This document shows positions 1 to 6,913 of a stretch of 38,129 bases of DNA, piece by piece (the first letter of the stretch is position 1; each line of letters starts with the position of its first letter). The notes beneath the pieces were generated by a model that searched no databases, was not told the DNA's origin, and saw nothing but the letters and a program-made list of their open reading frames with translations. Made by a program: the position numbers and the translations under genes. The stretch comes from CAZDCZ01 sp964504155 (GTDB taxonomy: Bacteria; Bacteroidota; Bacteroidia; Bacteroidales; UBA12077): NCBI GenBank assembly GCA_964504155.1, contig CAZDCZ010000021.1:1-38129 (forward strand), in the 5' to 3' direction.

Positions 1-10
1 AAGGTGCTAA

Positions 11-166
11 AAATTAACATTCCCAGTTTTAAACTTTTATCGGACAATAGTGATTTACAGTAATGAAATAAATAACTCATCTGATTTGTTAGAACTAGGA
101 GTTCTTGCTTTTATTACTATGTTGCTCTTAATCTATCGTTTAAAGAATAAACAATACACACAATAG
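11..166 (+). other. Possible C-terminal remnant or small hydrophobic ORF
   Basis: This frame is open from 11 to the TAG at 164-166 and ends in a membrane-like helix (LGVLAFITMLLLIYRLKNK) followed by a basic, polar tail. That looks like the C-terminus of a membrane protein. However, the same frame has a stop at 8-10, and there is no ATG; the best internal start would be GTG at 50. Frame 1 is open from the window edge to a stop at 61-63, so a single frameshift between the two frames could join them into one truncated upstream gene. Only the open frame and the hydrophobic segment are seen; the gene identity is unknown. Confidence 0.2.
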
Positions 167-167
167 C

Positions 168-198
168 ATTGTTGAGATTATATCTTATTCTATTTTTG
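168..198 (+). promoter_or_regulatory. Bacteroidota-type promoter of the peptide-export operon
   Basis: A -7 box TATTTTTG (191-198) matches the TAnnTTTG consensus exactly. It is preceded after exactly 19 nt by ATTG (168-171), a three-of-four match to the -33 TTTG box. The start codon at 238 lies 40 nt downstream, leaving a short 5' leader. This is the only near-consensus promoter seen before the 189-aa/HlyD/ABC genes. Confidence 0.6.
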
Positions 199-237
199 AT
201 GTTAGGTCTGAATTAATTTATTATTATAAATAACATT

Positions 238-807
238 ATGTACACGATTAAAACCAAAATATCTATAAAAGATAAAGAATTAATTCAGACCCAATATATA
301 ACCGATAATTTTATTGTTACAGAAATAAACAATAAAAAATTAATATTTATATCGGGCAATACGTTGTTTTCTGTAAATACTGTAAATAAAAGCCTTAAGG
401 TAATTGATATTTCTCAGCAAGCTGAACAAATTAATAAGGTAAAAATTATGCTTGGCGAATTAAAAACAGAAAGCATTAATGAACCAAAAGATATTGCTGG
501 TTATAAAACCAAAGGTGTAAAGGTATATAGTATTAATAATGATGCTGTTAAATTTTCAATGAATACTGTATTTGCAAAAGTACCTGGTATTGAAAAAACA
601 GTTTATCCCGAATTTATGAAACTTGAACAAGGCAAACAATTGGTAAATTTGGATTTAGAGCAAAATGAAATTATTGCTTCGATGAATTCAGAAATTTATA
701 TTCAGGGAAATTTGGCACAAAAACAATCAATGGAAATAATTGATATAGAAACTGATTTGGAAGACAATGAAGAGTTTTACGAATATTTAACATATTCGCA
801 TGAGTAA
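238..807 (+). CDS. Unrecognised 189-aa protein opening the peptide-export operon
   Basis: I do not recognise this family. The protein has no signal peptide, no membrane segment and no cysteine motif. Its first half reads as alternating beta-strand segments (residues 1-60) and its C-terminus is strongly acidic (roughly 165-185, rich in D and E). It looks soluble and beta-rich, loosely like the LolA/DUF4412 style of fold, but that is only an impression. It starts 40 nt after a good promoter, and its last 8 bases overlap the start of the HlyD-type gene, so the two are probably translationally coupled. The position suggests an accessory factor for the exporter, such as a chaperone, sensor or inner-face partner. 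Its role is inferred from context only. Confidence 0.75.
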   Translation: MYTIKTKISIKDKELIQTQYITDNFIVTEINNKKLIFISGNTLFSVNTVNKSLKVIDISQQAEQINKVKIMLGELKTESINEPKDIAGYKTKGVKVYSINNDAVKFSMNTVFAKVPGIEKTVYPEFMKLEQGKQLVNLDLEQNEIIASMNSEIYIQGNLAQKQSMEIIDIETDLEDNEEFYEYLTYSHE

Positions 808-1951
808 TAAATTATACCCAACAGATATTGTTGAAAACACGGTCGAATATCATTTGGCAAAAAATTCAACAAAAAGCCAGGTTATTTATATAACAGTAAT
901 TCTGGCTTTTGTTATTGCAATTATTTCGCTCCCCTTTTTATATGTAAATGTTACTGTACAAGGTAATGGGATTGTAAGGCCTGTAACCGAAAAAACCGAG
1001 GTAAAAGCGCTTGTTTCAGGAAGAATATCAGGTATATTTATTAAGGATGGGCAAATTGTACAAAAAGGTGATACACTAATTATTATTCAAAGTGCCAAAC
1101 TTACAAGCCAATATTCCCTGCTGGAAAAACAAAAACAAGAAACCGAAAATTACATTACCGATCTTAAAAAATTAGTAATTCTTAAAGCATCAACATTTAA
1201 ATCTGATAAATACCAGGGAGAATATTTTAAGTTTAAAGACCAAATAGCGCAGGTTAAAAATAAACGAAAAAAAGCTAAACGAGAGCTTGATAGAAATAAA
1301 GTATTGTTGGAACAGGAATTTATAAGTAAAAAAGAGTACGACGATCTGAAATACCAGTATACCTTAATGGATAATGAATATAATGTTACTGTTACAAATC
1401 AACTGAGCATCTGGAAATCGGATTTAAGCCGGTACAGATTATCTCTTAATGATTTAAAATCGCAAATAGAACAATTACAAAAAGAACAGGAATATTATGT
1501 TGTAAAAGCCCCTGTAACAGGAACAATTGAACAGTTTGTAGGAATTTACGAAGGAACCAATATTCAGGCGGGGCAAACTATTACCGGAATAAGCCCTGAA
1601 ACTGATTTAATTGCCGAAGTGTATGTTACTCCAAAAGATATAGGATACCTTAGTGAAGGGAGTAAGTTAAATATACAGGTAGATGCTTTTAATTACAACG
1701 ATTGGGGTATGATAAAGGGTGAAATTACAGAAATTTCTGACGATTATGTATTAGTTGAAAACCAACCTATATTTAAAATCAGGTGTAAAATGGAAAAGCA
1801 TTTTTTAAGCTTACGCAATGGTATAACCGGTGATCTGAAAAAAGGAATGACTATTCGGGTAAGGTTCATTTTAACAGAGCGTTCATTATATCAGCTTTTA
1901 TTTGACAATGTAAATGATTGGTTAAATCCGGCGGAAAACAGTAGACCTTGA
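800..1951 (+). CDS. HlyD-family membrane fusion protein (peptide/bacteriocin exporter subunit)
   Basis: This is a periplasmic adaptor that links an inner-membrane ABC exporter to an outer-membrane channel in type I secretion. The 383-aa sequence has the standard layout: a short cytoplasmic N-terminus, one membrane helix (about residues 28-49), a first half lipoyl/barrel-sandwich domain (about 66-97, with SGRISGIFIKDGQIVQKGD), a long charged coiled-coil region (about 100-232, rich in K, E, Q), and the second lipoyl half (VKAPVTGTIEQFVGIYEGTN). A beta-barrel and C-terminal domain follow. It overlaps the preceding gene by 8 nt, and the C39 ABC exporter starts 43 nt downstream, so the three genes form an export operon. 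No TolC-like outer-membrane channel is present in the window, so that component must be encoded elsewhere. Confidence 0.92.
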   Translation: MSNKLYPTDIVENTVEYHLAKNSTKSQVIYITVILAFVIAIISLPFLYVNVTVQGNGIVRPVTEKTEVKALVSGRISGIFIKDGQIVQKGDTLIIIQSAKLTSQYSLLEKQKQETENYITDLKKLVILKASTFKSDKYQGEYFKFKDQIAQVKNKRKKAKRELDRNKVLLEQEFISKKEYDDLKYQYTLMDNEYNVTVTNQLSIWKSDLSRYRLSLNDLKSQIEQLQKEQEYYVVKAPVTGTIEQFVGIYEGTNIQAGQTITGISPETDLIAEVYVTPKDIGYLSEGSKLNIQVDAFNYNDWGMIKGEITEISDDYVLVENQPIFKIRCKMEKHFLSLRNGITGDLKKGMTIRVRFILTERSLYQLLFDNVNDWLNPAENSRP

Positions 1952-1994
1952 CAATTAGAAATTCTGTACTCAAAACTTTGAACTATAATATTAA

Positions 1995-4178
1995 ATGAAA
2001 AAATCAGTAAGAATCAAACAGCACGATATTACCGATTGTGGAGCGGCTTGTCTGGCATCTATTTTATCACATTACGGGTTAAAATTCCCGATTTCACGAA
2101 TACGTCAGTATGCATCAACCGACCAAAAGGGAACAAATGTACTTGGTGTTATCGAAGCAGCCGAAAAGCTTGGATTAACAGCAAAAGGTGTAAAAGGCCC
2201 TTTCGAGAGTTTATTTAAAATTCCAAAACCAGCCATTGCACATTTAATTGTAAAGGAACGCTTGCATCATTACGTAGTTATTTATAAAACAACAAAAAAG
2301 TATATAATAGTTATGGATCCCAGTACAGGAAAAATCCATAAAAAAACACACGAAGAATTTAAAAAGGAATGGACAGGGGTGCTAATTCTTATCATGCCTG
2401 ATGAAACATTCAAAAAAGGAGATGAAAAAACTTCAATTGCAAAACGGTTCTTTCAATTAATCAGCCCACATAAAACAATAATGACACAAGCACTTTTTGG
2501 TGCTGTTATTTATAGTATTTTAGGATTATCAACGTCGATTTATGTACAAAAAATTGTTGATCATGTGCTAGTAGATGGCAACATGAATTTGCTAAATCTC
2601 CTAAGTATAATAATGATTATCATATTATTCATAAGGATTTATATAGGCGTAATGAAAGGTATTTTTGCTTTAAAGACAGGGCAGAAAATGGATGCTGCTT
2701 TAATTCTTGGTTATTATAAACATTTGATGAAATTACCACAACGTTTTTTTGATACCATGCGGACAGGTGAAATCATATCCAGAGTAAATGATGCAGTAAA
2801 AATTCGTGCTTTTATTAACAATGTTTCACTCGACCTGGTTGTTAATATCATGATCGTGTTTTTCACTTTTTCGTTAATGTTTATTTATTCGTGGAAATTG
2901 GCATTAATTGTACTTGCATCCATCCCGCTATATTTAATCATTTATTTTATTTATAACAAACTGAACAAAAAGTACCTGAGAAAAAATATGGAAAATGCAG
3001 CCGAATTGGAATCACAATTGGTTGAATCCATTAATGCATCTTCTACCATAAAAAGATTTGGATTAGAAAAATTTTCTAATTTAAAAACTGAAACACGATT
3101 TATAAAACTTTTAGGTTCAACATATCATTCAGTAAAAAACTCTATTTTCTCTAGTAGTTCTACCGGCTTTATTGCCGGGGCTGTTACTATCGCTGTATTG
3201 TGGGTTGGTTCGCAGAATGTTGTAAATCAGGAAATGACTCCCGGTGAATTAATGTCGTTTTACGCCTTAATAGCTTATTTATTAAGCCCGCTTGCAAGCC
3301 TAATTGAAATGAACAAAGTTATTCAGGATGCTTTGATTGCAGCCGACCGTTTATTTCAGATTATGGATTTGGAAATGGAAGAAATAGAAAAAGAAAAAAT
3401 TGTTTTATCAAAGGATATGTTGGGAGATATTTATTTCAAGAACGTTTCATTCAGATATGGATCAAGGGTAACAGTATTTGAAAATTTTGATTTAACAATT
3501 CAAAATAACAAAATGACAGCCATCGTTGGAGAAAGTGGTTCCGGAAAAACTACTTTGATTTCTTTATTACAAAATATTTATCCATTACAATCAGGAAATA
3601 TTGAATTTGGAAAATATAATCTCAATTATATAAGCAACCAAAGTTTAAGAGAAATTGTGAGCGTTGTTCCACAGAAAATTGATTTGTTTGCCGGAAGCAT
3701 TCTTGAAAATATCGCAATTGGGGACATGGAACCGGATATGAAGAAAATTGTGGATATTTGTCAGTCATTGGGCATCATTAAATTTATAGAAAAATTACCC
3801 GGCGGTTTTCAAACCTATGTTGGAGAAAATGGGGTTTCACTATCGGGTGGCGAGAAACAAAGAATTGCAATTGCAAGAGCAATTTATAAAAATCCTGAAA
3901 TACTAATTCTTGATGAAGCAACATCATCATTAGATTCTGCATCGGAACAATATGTGCAGCAGGCAATTCAATATTTAAAGGAACAAAATAAAACAATTAT
4001 AGTTATAGCACATAGGTTAAGTACTGTAATGAATGCAGATGAAATAATTGTTATAAACGAAGGTAAAGTAATCGAAACAGGATCACATCAGGAATTAATA
4101 AATAAAAGAGAACATTATTATAATTTATGGAAACAACAATTTCCAATTATAAAAGAATTAGAATTAACTAAAATATAG
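1995..4178 (+). CDS. C39-peptidase ABC exporter for double-glycine leader peptides
   Basis: This is a bacteriocin-type ABC transporter that cuts leader peptides after Gly-Gly and exports the mature product using ATP. The N-terminal C39 protease (about residues 1-140) has the oxyanion Gln9, catalytic Cys15 in the DCGAAC motif, His92 in HHYVVIY and Asp108 in the following VMDPS, so the protease appears intact. A six-helix ABC transmembrane domain covers about 160-440. The nucleotide-binding domain carries Walker A GESGSGKT (about 511-518), signature LSGGEKQR (about 615-622), Walker B ILILDE (about 635-640) and the H-loop AHRLS. The length of 727 aa is normal for the family. It sits between the HlyD gene and an HTH gene 4 nt downstream. 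Two peptides with matching leaders (5497-5883) are its likely substrates. Confidence 0.95.
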   Translation: MKKSVRIKQHDITDCGAACLASILSHYGLKFPISRIRQYASTDQKGTNVLGVIEAAEKLGLTAKGVKGPFESLFKIPKPAIAHLIVKERLHHYVVIYKTTKKYIIVMDPSTGKIHKKTHEEFKKEWTGVLILIMPDETFKKGDEKTSIAKRFFQLISPHKTIMTQALFGAVIYSILGLSTSIYVQKIVDHVLVDGNMNLLNLLSIIMIIILFIRIYIGVMKGIFALKTGQKMDAALILGYYKHLMKLPQRFFDTMRTGEIISRVNDAVKIRAFINNVSLDLVVNIMIVFFTFSLMFIYSWKLALIVLASIPLYLIIYFIYNKLNKKYLRKNMENAAELESQLVESINASSTIKRFGLEKFSNLKTETRFIKLLGSTYHSVKNSIFSSSSTGFIAGAVTIAVLWVGSQNVVNQEMTPGELMSFYALIAYLLSPLASLIEMNKVIQDALIAADRLFQIMDLEMEEIEKEKIVLSKDMLGDIYFKNVSFRYGSRVTVFENFDLTIQNNKMTAIVGESGSGKTTLISLLQNIYPLQSGNIEFGKYNLNYISNQSLREIVSVVPQKIDLFAGSILENIAIGDMEPDMKKIVDICQSLGIIKFIEKLPGGFQTYVGENGVSLSGGEKQRIAIARAIYKNPEILILDEATSSLDSASEQYVQQAIQYLKEQNKTIIVIAHRLSTVMNADEIIVINEGKVIETGSHQELINKREHYYNLWKQQFPIIKELELTKI

Positions 4179-4182
4179 AATT

Positions 4183-4536
4183 ATGCTTAAATTACTTTTT
4201 TTACAAACAAATAAATTAAAGCAACTAGATCAATTAATAAGGCTTAAATGTACAGGCAATCCGGAAACACTTGCTTACAAACTTGGTATTTCAAAAAGGC
4301 ATGTTAATAATTATATAAATACACTTGAAGATTTAGGTGCAGAAATATCATATAACCGTGCAAGGGAAACATATATGTATCAATCGAAATATAAATTAAA
4401 TATTGAAATATCATTAATTAATATTGATAAAGCTAATAGTAAAAATTATAATGGTGGGATGATTGAATTACCCCGAAGCATATTCTCTAAATGTGGATTT
4501 GAGTTTTTTTCACAAACATATCTATTTCCGACTTAG
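4183..4536 (+). CDS. Small winged-helix/HTH protein, probable regulator
   Basis: This 117-aa protein has an N-terminal HTH_11/DeoR-like helix-turn-helix (about residues 12-50). The segment ETLAYKLGISKRHVNNYINT gives the turn and recognition helix, followed by a wing-like stretch (GAEISYNRARETYMY). The rest, ending in an aromatic FEFFSQTYLFPT tail, shows no known domain. It begins 4 nt after the ABC exporter stop, so it is co-transcribed with the exporter. HTH proteins of this kind are common beside Bacteroidota GG-leader peptide loci. It may control the peptide genes downstream, but no operator can be pointed to from sequence alone. Confidence 0.8.
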   Translation: MLKLLFLQTNKLKQLDQLIRLKCTGNPETLAYKLGISKRHVNNYINTLEDLGAEISYNRARETYMYQSKYKLNIEISLINIDKANSKNYNGGMIELPRSIFSKCGFEFFSQTYLFPT

Positions 4537-4647
4537 ATGTTAGATGAATTAAACTATTTAAAATTAAAATGTGCACTAACTCTTATAAACAAAATTCTTT
4601 AATAATAATAAATATAACTTAAATTATATATTTATATAAAAAAAATT

Positions 4648-5316
4648 ATGATAGAACATTTTTTAAAATATTGTAAACAACCTATATATAATGTTAAACA
4701 AAGAAAAATAAACTTTAAAACTTTTATTAAGCTTTATATAATGGGTATGTTGTCAGTTGTATTTATAAGTGTGCCAGTAGGGGCTTTTGCTCACATTTTT
4801 AACATAACGAATAATATAACAAATACTACAACAAAATTTATTTTACTAGGTATTTTTATAGTTCCTGTTCTGGAAGAAATTCTTTTTAGACTATTATTAA
4901 AACCATCAAAAAAGAAGGTTTATATTTATTTCTTTGTAATTGTATCTTGGATGTCAATTCTGATTTTCTTAAATAAATATTTATTAGCTGGAATTGTTAC
5001 AGCTGTTTTTATACTAGGCTTAATTCTTATTCTTTTAGGGTTTAAAAAGATTATTGATTTAAATAATAACTTTAAATTTTTATTTTATTTTTCTGTTAGC
5101 CTTTTTGCATTAGTACATATAAATAATTTAGATGGAATAAATTTCTATAATTTTTTTATTACTCCTCTATTAGTAGTGCCACAATTGATTATGGGATTTG
5201 TTTTTGCTTACACAAGAATGATATATGGTTTTAGATATTCGGTTTTTCTTCATGTTTGTGTAAATATGCTAGCATTATCACCTTATATATTTATAAATAT
5301 ATACAATAATTTCTAA
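4648..5316 (+). CDS. CPBP-family intramembrane glutamic protease (Abi/CAAX-like)
   Basis: This 222-aa, highly hydrophobic protein has about six to seven membrane segments. It carries the CPBP motifs in order: EExxxR (Glu76, Glu77, Arg81 in EEILFR), FxxxH (Phe153 to His157 in FALVH) and HxxxN (His202, Asn206 in HVCVN). All the expected catalytic residues are therefore present. In Gram-positive bacteria, CPBP proteins next to bacteriocin genes often give self-immunity, and others take part in peptide maturation or signalling. Its place between the exporter genes and two GG-leader peptides fits either role. The gene is very AT-rich and follows a 111-nt gap after the HTH gene, with no clear terminator in between. 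Confidence 0.88.
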   Translation: MIEHFLKYCKQPIYNVKQRKINFKTFIKLYIMGMLSVVFISVPVGAFAHIFNITNNITNTTTKFILLGIFIVPVLEEILFRLLLKPSKKKVYIYFFVIVSWMSILIFLNKYLLAGIVTAVFILGLILILLGFKKIIDLNNNFKFLFYFSVSLFALVHINNLDGINFYNFFITPLLVVPQLIMGFVFAYTRMIYGFRYSVFLHVCVNMLALSPYIFINIYNNF

Positions 5317-5496
5317 ACATTAAGGCACACTTTGTTAGCTGTTTAAGTCATTATTATAAAATTAATTAAAAATAAAATCTATAATGCAATAAAAGTGCAT
5401 TGAGTATTTGCACCTTGCCAACAATTAACAATACAAAATTGGCCATTTTAAGTATTGAATTAAATTTTATTTACTAATTTAAAAAACAATTAAATT

Positions 5497-5679
5497 ATGA
5501 AAAATTTTAAAAATTACGGAGTAGTTTCTTTGGATAACAGAGAAGTAAAAAAGACTGATGGAGGCACAACTTGTCCTTCAGGATATGAATATAGTACTGA
5601 TCCTGATCAGTATGGAGGTGCTTATTCTTATTCTGCTCAATGGGCTGTAGGGTGGTTGTGTGGTCTTTTCGGATTATAA
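5497..5679 (+). CDS. GG-leader bacteriocin-like or signalling peptide 1
   Basis: This 60-aa precursor has a textbook double-glycine leader. Counting back from Gly23 (-1), there is Leu12 at -12, Glu16 at -8, Val17 at -7 and Gly22-Gly23 at -2/-1. Cutting after Gly23 would release a 37-residue peptide, TTCPSGYEYSTDPDQYGG followed by a hydrophobic, Trp-containing tail. The mature part has two cysteines (Cys26 and Cys55) that could form one disulfide, many Tyr, Ser and Gly residues, and a C-terminal GWLCGLFGL segment likely to bind or enter a membrane. The C39 exporter upstream is the natural processing enzyme. A second GG-leader gene starts 24 nt downstream. No close family is recognised for the mature part, so antibacterial and signalling roles both remain possible. 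Confidence 0.85.
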   Translation: MKNFKNYGVVSLDNREVKKTDGGTTCPSGYEYSTDPDQYGGAYSYSAQWAVGWLCGLFGL

Positions 5680-5703
5680 AAAATAATTATAAAAAATGAA
5701 AAA

Positions 5704-5883
5704 ATGAAAAAAAATGATTTAAGTACATATAATGTACAGGGAATGAATAAAAATGAATTAATACAAATTAATGGTGGAACTCCTTTTAGTGATGGACATG
5801 AGGCTGGTGAAACTGCAGGACAGTATGTTGGTGCTTTTCTTATGATGTGCGGTATATATGCATTTTATGTAGCTTTGGTATAA
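5704..5883 (+). CDS. GG-leader bacteriocin-like peptide 2 (59 aa, easily missed)
   Basis: This ORF starts at the ATG at 5704. An earlier ATG at 5696 stops after two lysine codons and cannot be the start. The leader ends MNKNELIQINGG: Met14 at -12, Glu18 at -8, Leu19 at -7, Ile22 at -4 and Gly24-Gly25 at -2/-1, which is the classic class II bacteriocin leader pattern. The mature part has 34 residues with one cysteine, a GETAGQYVGAF stretch with small-residue GxxxG-like spacing, and a hydrophobic helix to the C-terminus (FLMMCGIYAFYVALV). That architecture resembles one half of a two-peptide (class IIb) bacteriocin. It lies 24 nt after peptide 1 and 15 nt before a terminator, so both peptides probably share one transcript. 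Confidence 0.82.
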   Translation: MKKNDLSTYNVQGMNKNELIQINGGTPFSDGHEAGETAGQYVGAFLMMCGIYAFYVALV

Positions 5884-5895
5884 ATAATTATATAA

Positions 5896-5927
5896 AGCCA
5901 TTCTTTTAAAAGAGAATGGTTTTATTT
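5896..5927 (+). terminator. Rho-independent terminator after the peptide pair
   Basis: The 7-bp stem CCATTCT (5898-5904) pairs with AGAATGG (5913-5919). Further A-T pairing shortens the loop, and a T-rich run starts at 5920. It lies 15 nt after the stop of peptide 2 and closes the peptide transcript. Confidence 0.75.
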
Positions 5928-6019
5928 CACATTATTATGAATTTATAAATTTTTTGTAATTATTTAGTATCCATGCTAATAAAAAACAATATTTTTTACT
6001 TCTTTAAAAACTAATCTGT

Positions 6020-6400
6020 ATGCAAAAAATAATTAATATTTTTATTTTGGTACTTGGAATTCTGTTCTTTATATTTGGCATTGTATTAAAATCCTTCGAT
6101 TATATAGTATATCCTGATTTTTTTCGTTTAGTAGCATTATCTTATACTTTTATTATCTATAGCATTTTAAGTATACGAAAAAAATTAAACGGAAAGATAT
6201 TTTTAGAGTCTTTTAGAATTACAATAATGTTATTTGTATTATACTCGATACTTTTACTTTTAACTAACTTAAAAATATTTAGTAATAGATCTTATAATTT
6301 CAATTTTGGAGATGCTATGTCAAGGACTGAATATTTTTTAATGATTTTTATAGCAATCGTTGCAATAAAAACAAAGCGTAAAAAACAGAGAGTCTCGTAA
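6020..6400 (+). CDS. Small multi-pass membrane protein, possible immunity protein
   Basis: This 126-aa protein has three or four predicted membrane helices (about residues 5-24, 35-52, 65-84 and 104-117) and a strongly basic C-terminal tail (KTKRKKQR). No catalytic motif or known family is recognised. Small, highly hydrophobic, basic-tailed proteins next to class II bacteriocin genes often act as immunity proteins, and its place 136 nt after the second peptide and its terminator fits that. The terminator means it probably has its own promoter, but no TAnnTTTG match was found upstream. The base composition is as AT-rich as the peptide genes. The role is inferred from location and architecture only. 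Confidence 0.7.
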   Translation: MQKIINIFILVLGILFFIFGIVLKSFDYIVYPDFFRLVALSYTFIIYSILSIRKKLNGKIFLESFRITIMLFVLYSILLLLTNLKIFSNRSYNFNFGDAMSRTEYFLMIFIAIVAIKTKRKKQRVS

Positions 6401-6416
6401 AAATTTGAATCCTTTC

Positions 6417-6443
6417 CGGCTAGTCCCGACAACATGTCGGGTA
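6417..6443 (+). repeat. REP-like palindrome A
   Basis: The hairpin CCCGACA (6425-6431) pairs with TGTCGGG (6435-6441) around a 3-nt loop, a 7-bp GC-rich stem in otherwise AT-rich DNA. A GGCTAG segment lies just before it, similar to the GGCTGG before palindrome B, so the two probably belong to one REP-like family. It is followed at once by a second perfect hairpin, ATTTCGTT/AACGAAAT (6448-6467). Confidence 0.5.
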
Positions 6444-6447
6444 GATT

Positions 6448-6467
6448 ATTTCGTTTAATAACGAAAT
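6448..6467. repeat. Perfect 8-bp hairpin
   Basis: ATTTCGTT (6448-6455) and AACGAAAT (6460-6467) are exact inverted repeats around a 4-nt loop. There is no U-tract of the kind expected for a terminator, so it is listed as a repeat beside the REP-like elements. Confidence 0.5.
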
Positions 6468-6525
6468 TTATTTTCCGGATATTCGAAAACAATACAAAAA
6501 TAAGTATTTATAGCTTATTGCCCTA

Positions 6526-6552
6526 GGCTGGCGCGGATATGCTATCCGTGCC
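6526..6552 (+). repeat. REP-like palindrome B (forward member of an inverted pair)
   Basis: The motif GGCTGGCGCGGATATGCTAT continues into TCCGTGCC. It folds into a 10-bp stem (6530-6539 with 6543-6552) with one G-T wobble and a 3-nt loop. The high GC content stands out sharply from the surrounding AT-rich DNA. A T-rich run follows, so it may also end transcription. Palindrome C, about 55 nt downstream, has a related sequence on the opposite strand. Confidence 0.6.
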
Positions 6553-6607
6553 TTTTTATTTTTTTGTTGTTTTTATTCTTTTCTAACCTTTCCTATTTTG
6601 CTTGTCG

Positions 6608-6632
6608 TCCGGACTACAAGTCCGCGCGAGCT
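6608..6632 (-). repeat. REP-like palindrome C (inverted member of the pair)
   Basis: CGGACT (6610-6615) pairs with AGTCCG (6619-6624). Read on the minus strand, the motif is AGCTCGCGCGGACTTGTAGT followed by CCGGAC, which lines up with palindrome B: a GCT/CGCGGA lead, a TG-containing loop and a TCCG return. Two related palindromes in opposite orientation make a BIME-like unit, of the type mobilised by REP-associated tyrosine transposases (RAYTs). No RAYT gene is in the window. Confidence 0.55.
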
Positions 6633-6637
6633 GGAAT

Positions 6638-6792
6638 ATTCTTCAATGATAGAGGGAAATGTTATTGATTTAGATACCTATTATAAATACTTTGCATCGG
6701 GCATGAATACAAATACTAATTCGTTTAAAGAAATATCATCTTTAGAAGAAGCATATAATAATGCTCAAGAATTTGTAATAAATCTATATTAA
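6638..6792 (+). pseudogene. Probable C-terminal coding remnant
   Basis: The reading frame is open from just after a stop at 6511-6513 through the REP pair to the TAA at 6790-6792. Only the part after the palindromes looks like protein. From ATG 6648 it reads MIEGNVIDLDTYYKYFASGM, then an acidic helical tail rich in E, N and S ending in FVINLY, 48 residues in all. No ribosome binding site or family is recognised. It looks like the end of a gene whose front was lost at the repeat insertion, but a small functional gene cannot be excluded. Confidence 0.3.
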
Positions 6793-6879
6793 TTGCTGCC
6801 GTATTGTCAGAAGTTAATTTATTTCTTCTATTGTAAATTGTTTTTATTTTTAGTAGTTTCATAAAATTATTTTTAAGGT

Positions 6880-6913
6880 GGTACAAGAATGGGACATAAA
6901 GGTACAAGAATGG
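6880..6913 (+). repeat. 13-bp direct repeat with a coding-like tail
   Basis: GGTACAAGAATGG occurs at 6880-6892 and again at 6901-6913, a 21-bp period, which is a multiple of three. One frame reads VVQEWDIKVQEWYKKTSKNK before a stop, so the repeat encodes VQEW twice, like a charged helical C-terminus. The frame is closed upstream by TAG codons, so this is probably a decayed gene end. Confidence 0.35.

Noticed and set aside
4537..4602. A 21-residue ORF beginning directly after the HTH gene stop
   Set aside because: It has no ribosome binding site, no GG leader and no family likeness; in such AT-rich DNA a short open frame is expected by chance.
5317..5496. Search for a third GG-leader peptide or a promoter upstream of peptide 1
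   Set aside because: No ORF with a GG leader and no TAnnTTTG box was found; only a weak GCCAA/TTGGC pairing with a long loop.
5696..5707. An ATG upstream of peptide 2
   Set aside because: It reads Met-Lys-Lys-stop; the real start is ATG 5704.
6292..6492. A minus-strand ORF over the end of the small membrane protein and palindrome A
   Set aside because: It lies antisense to a better gene and runs through the REP-like hairpins, with no protein features.
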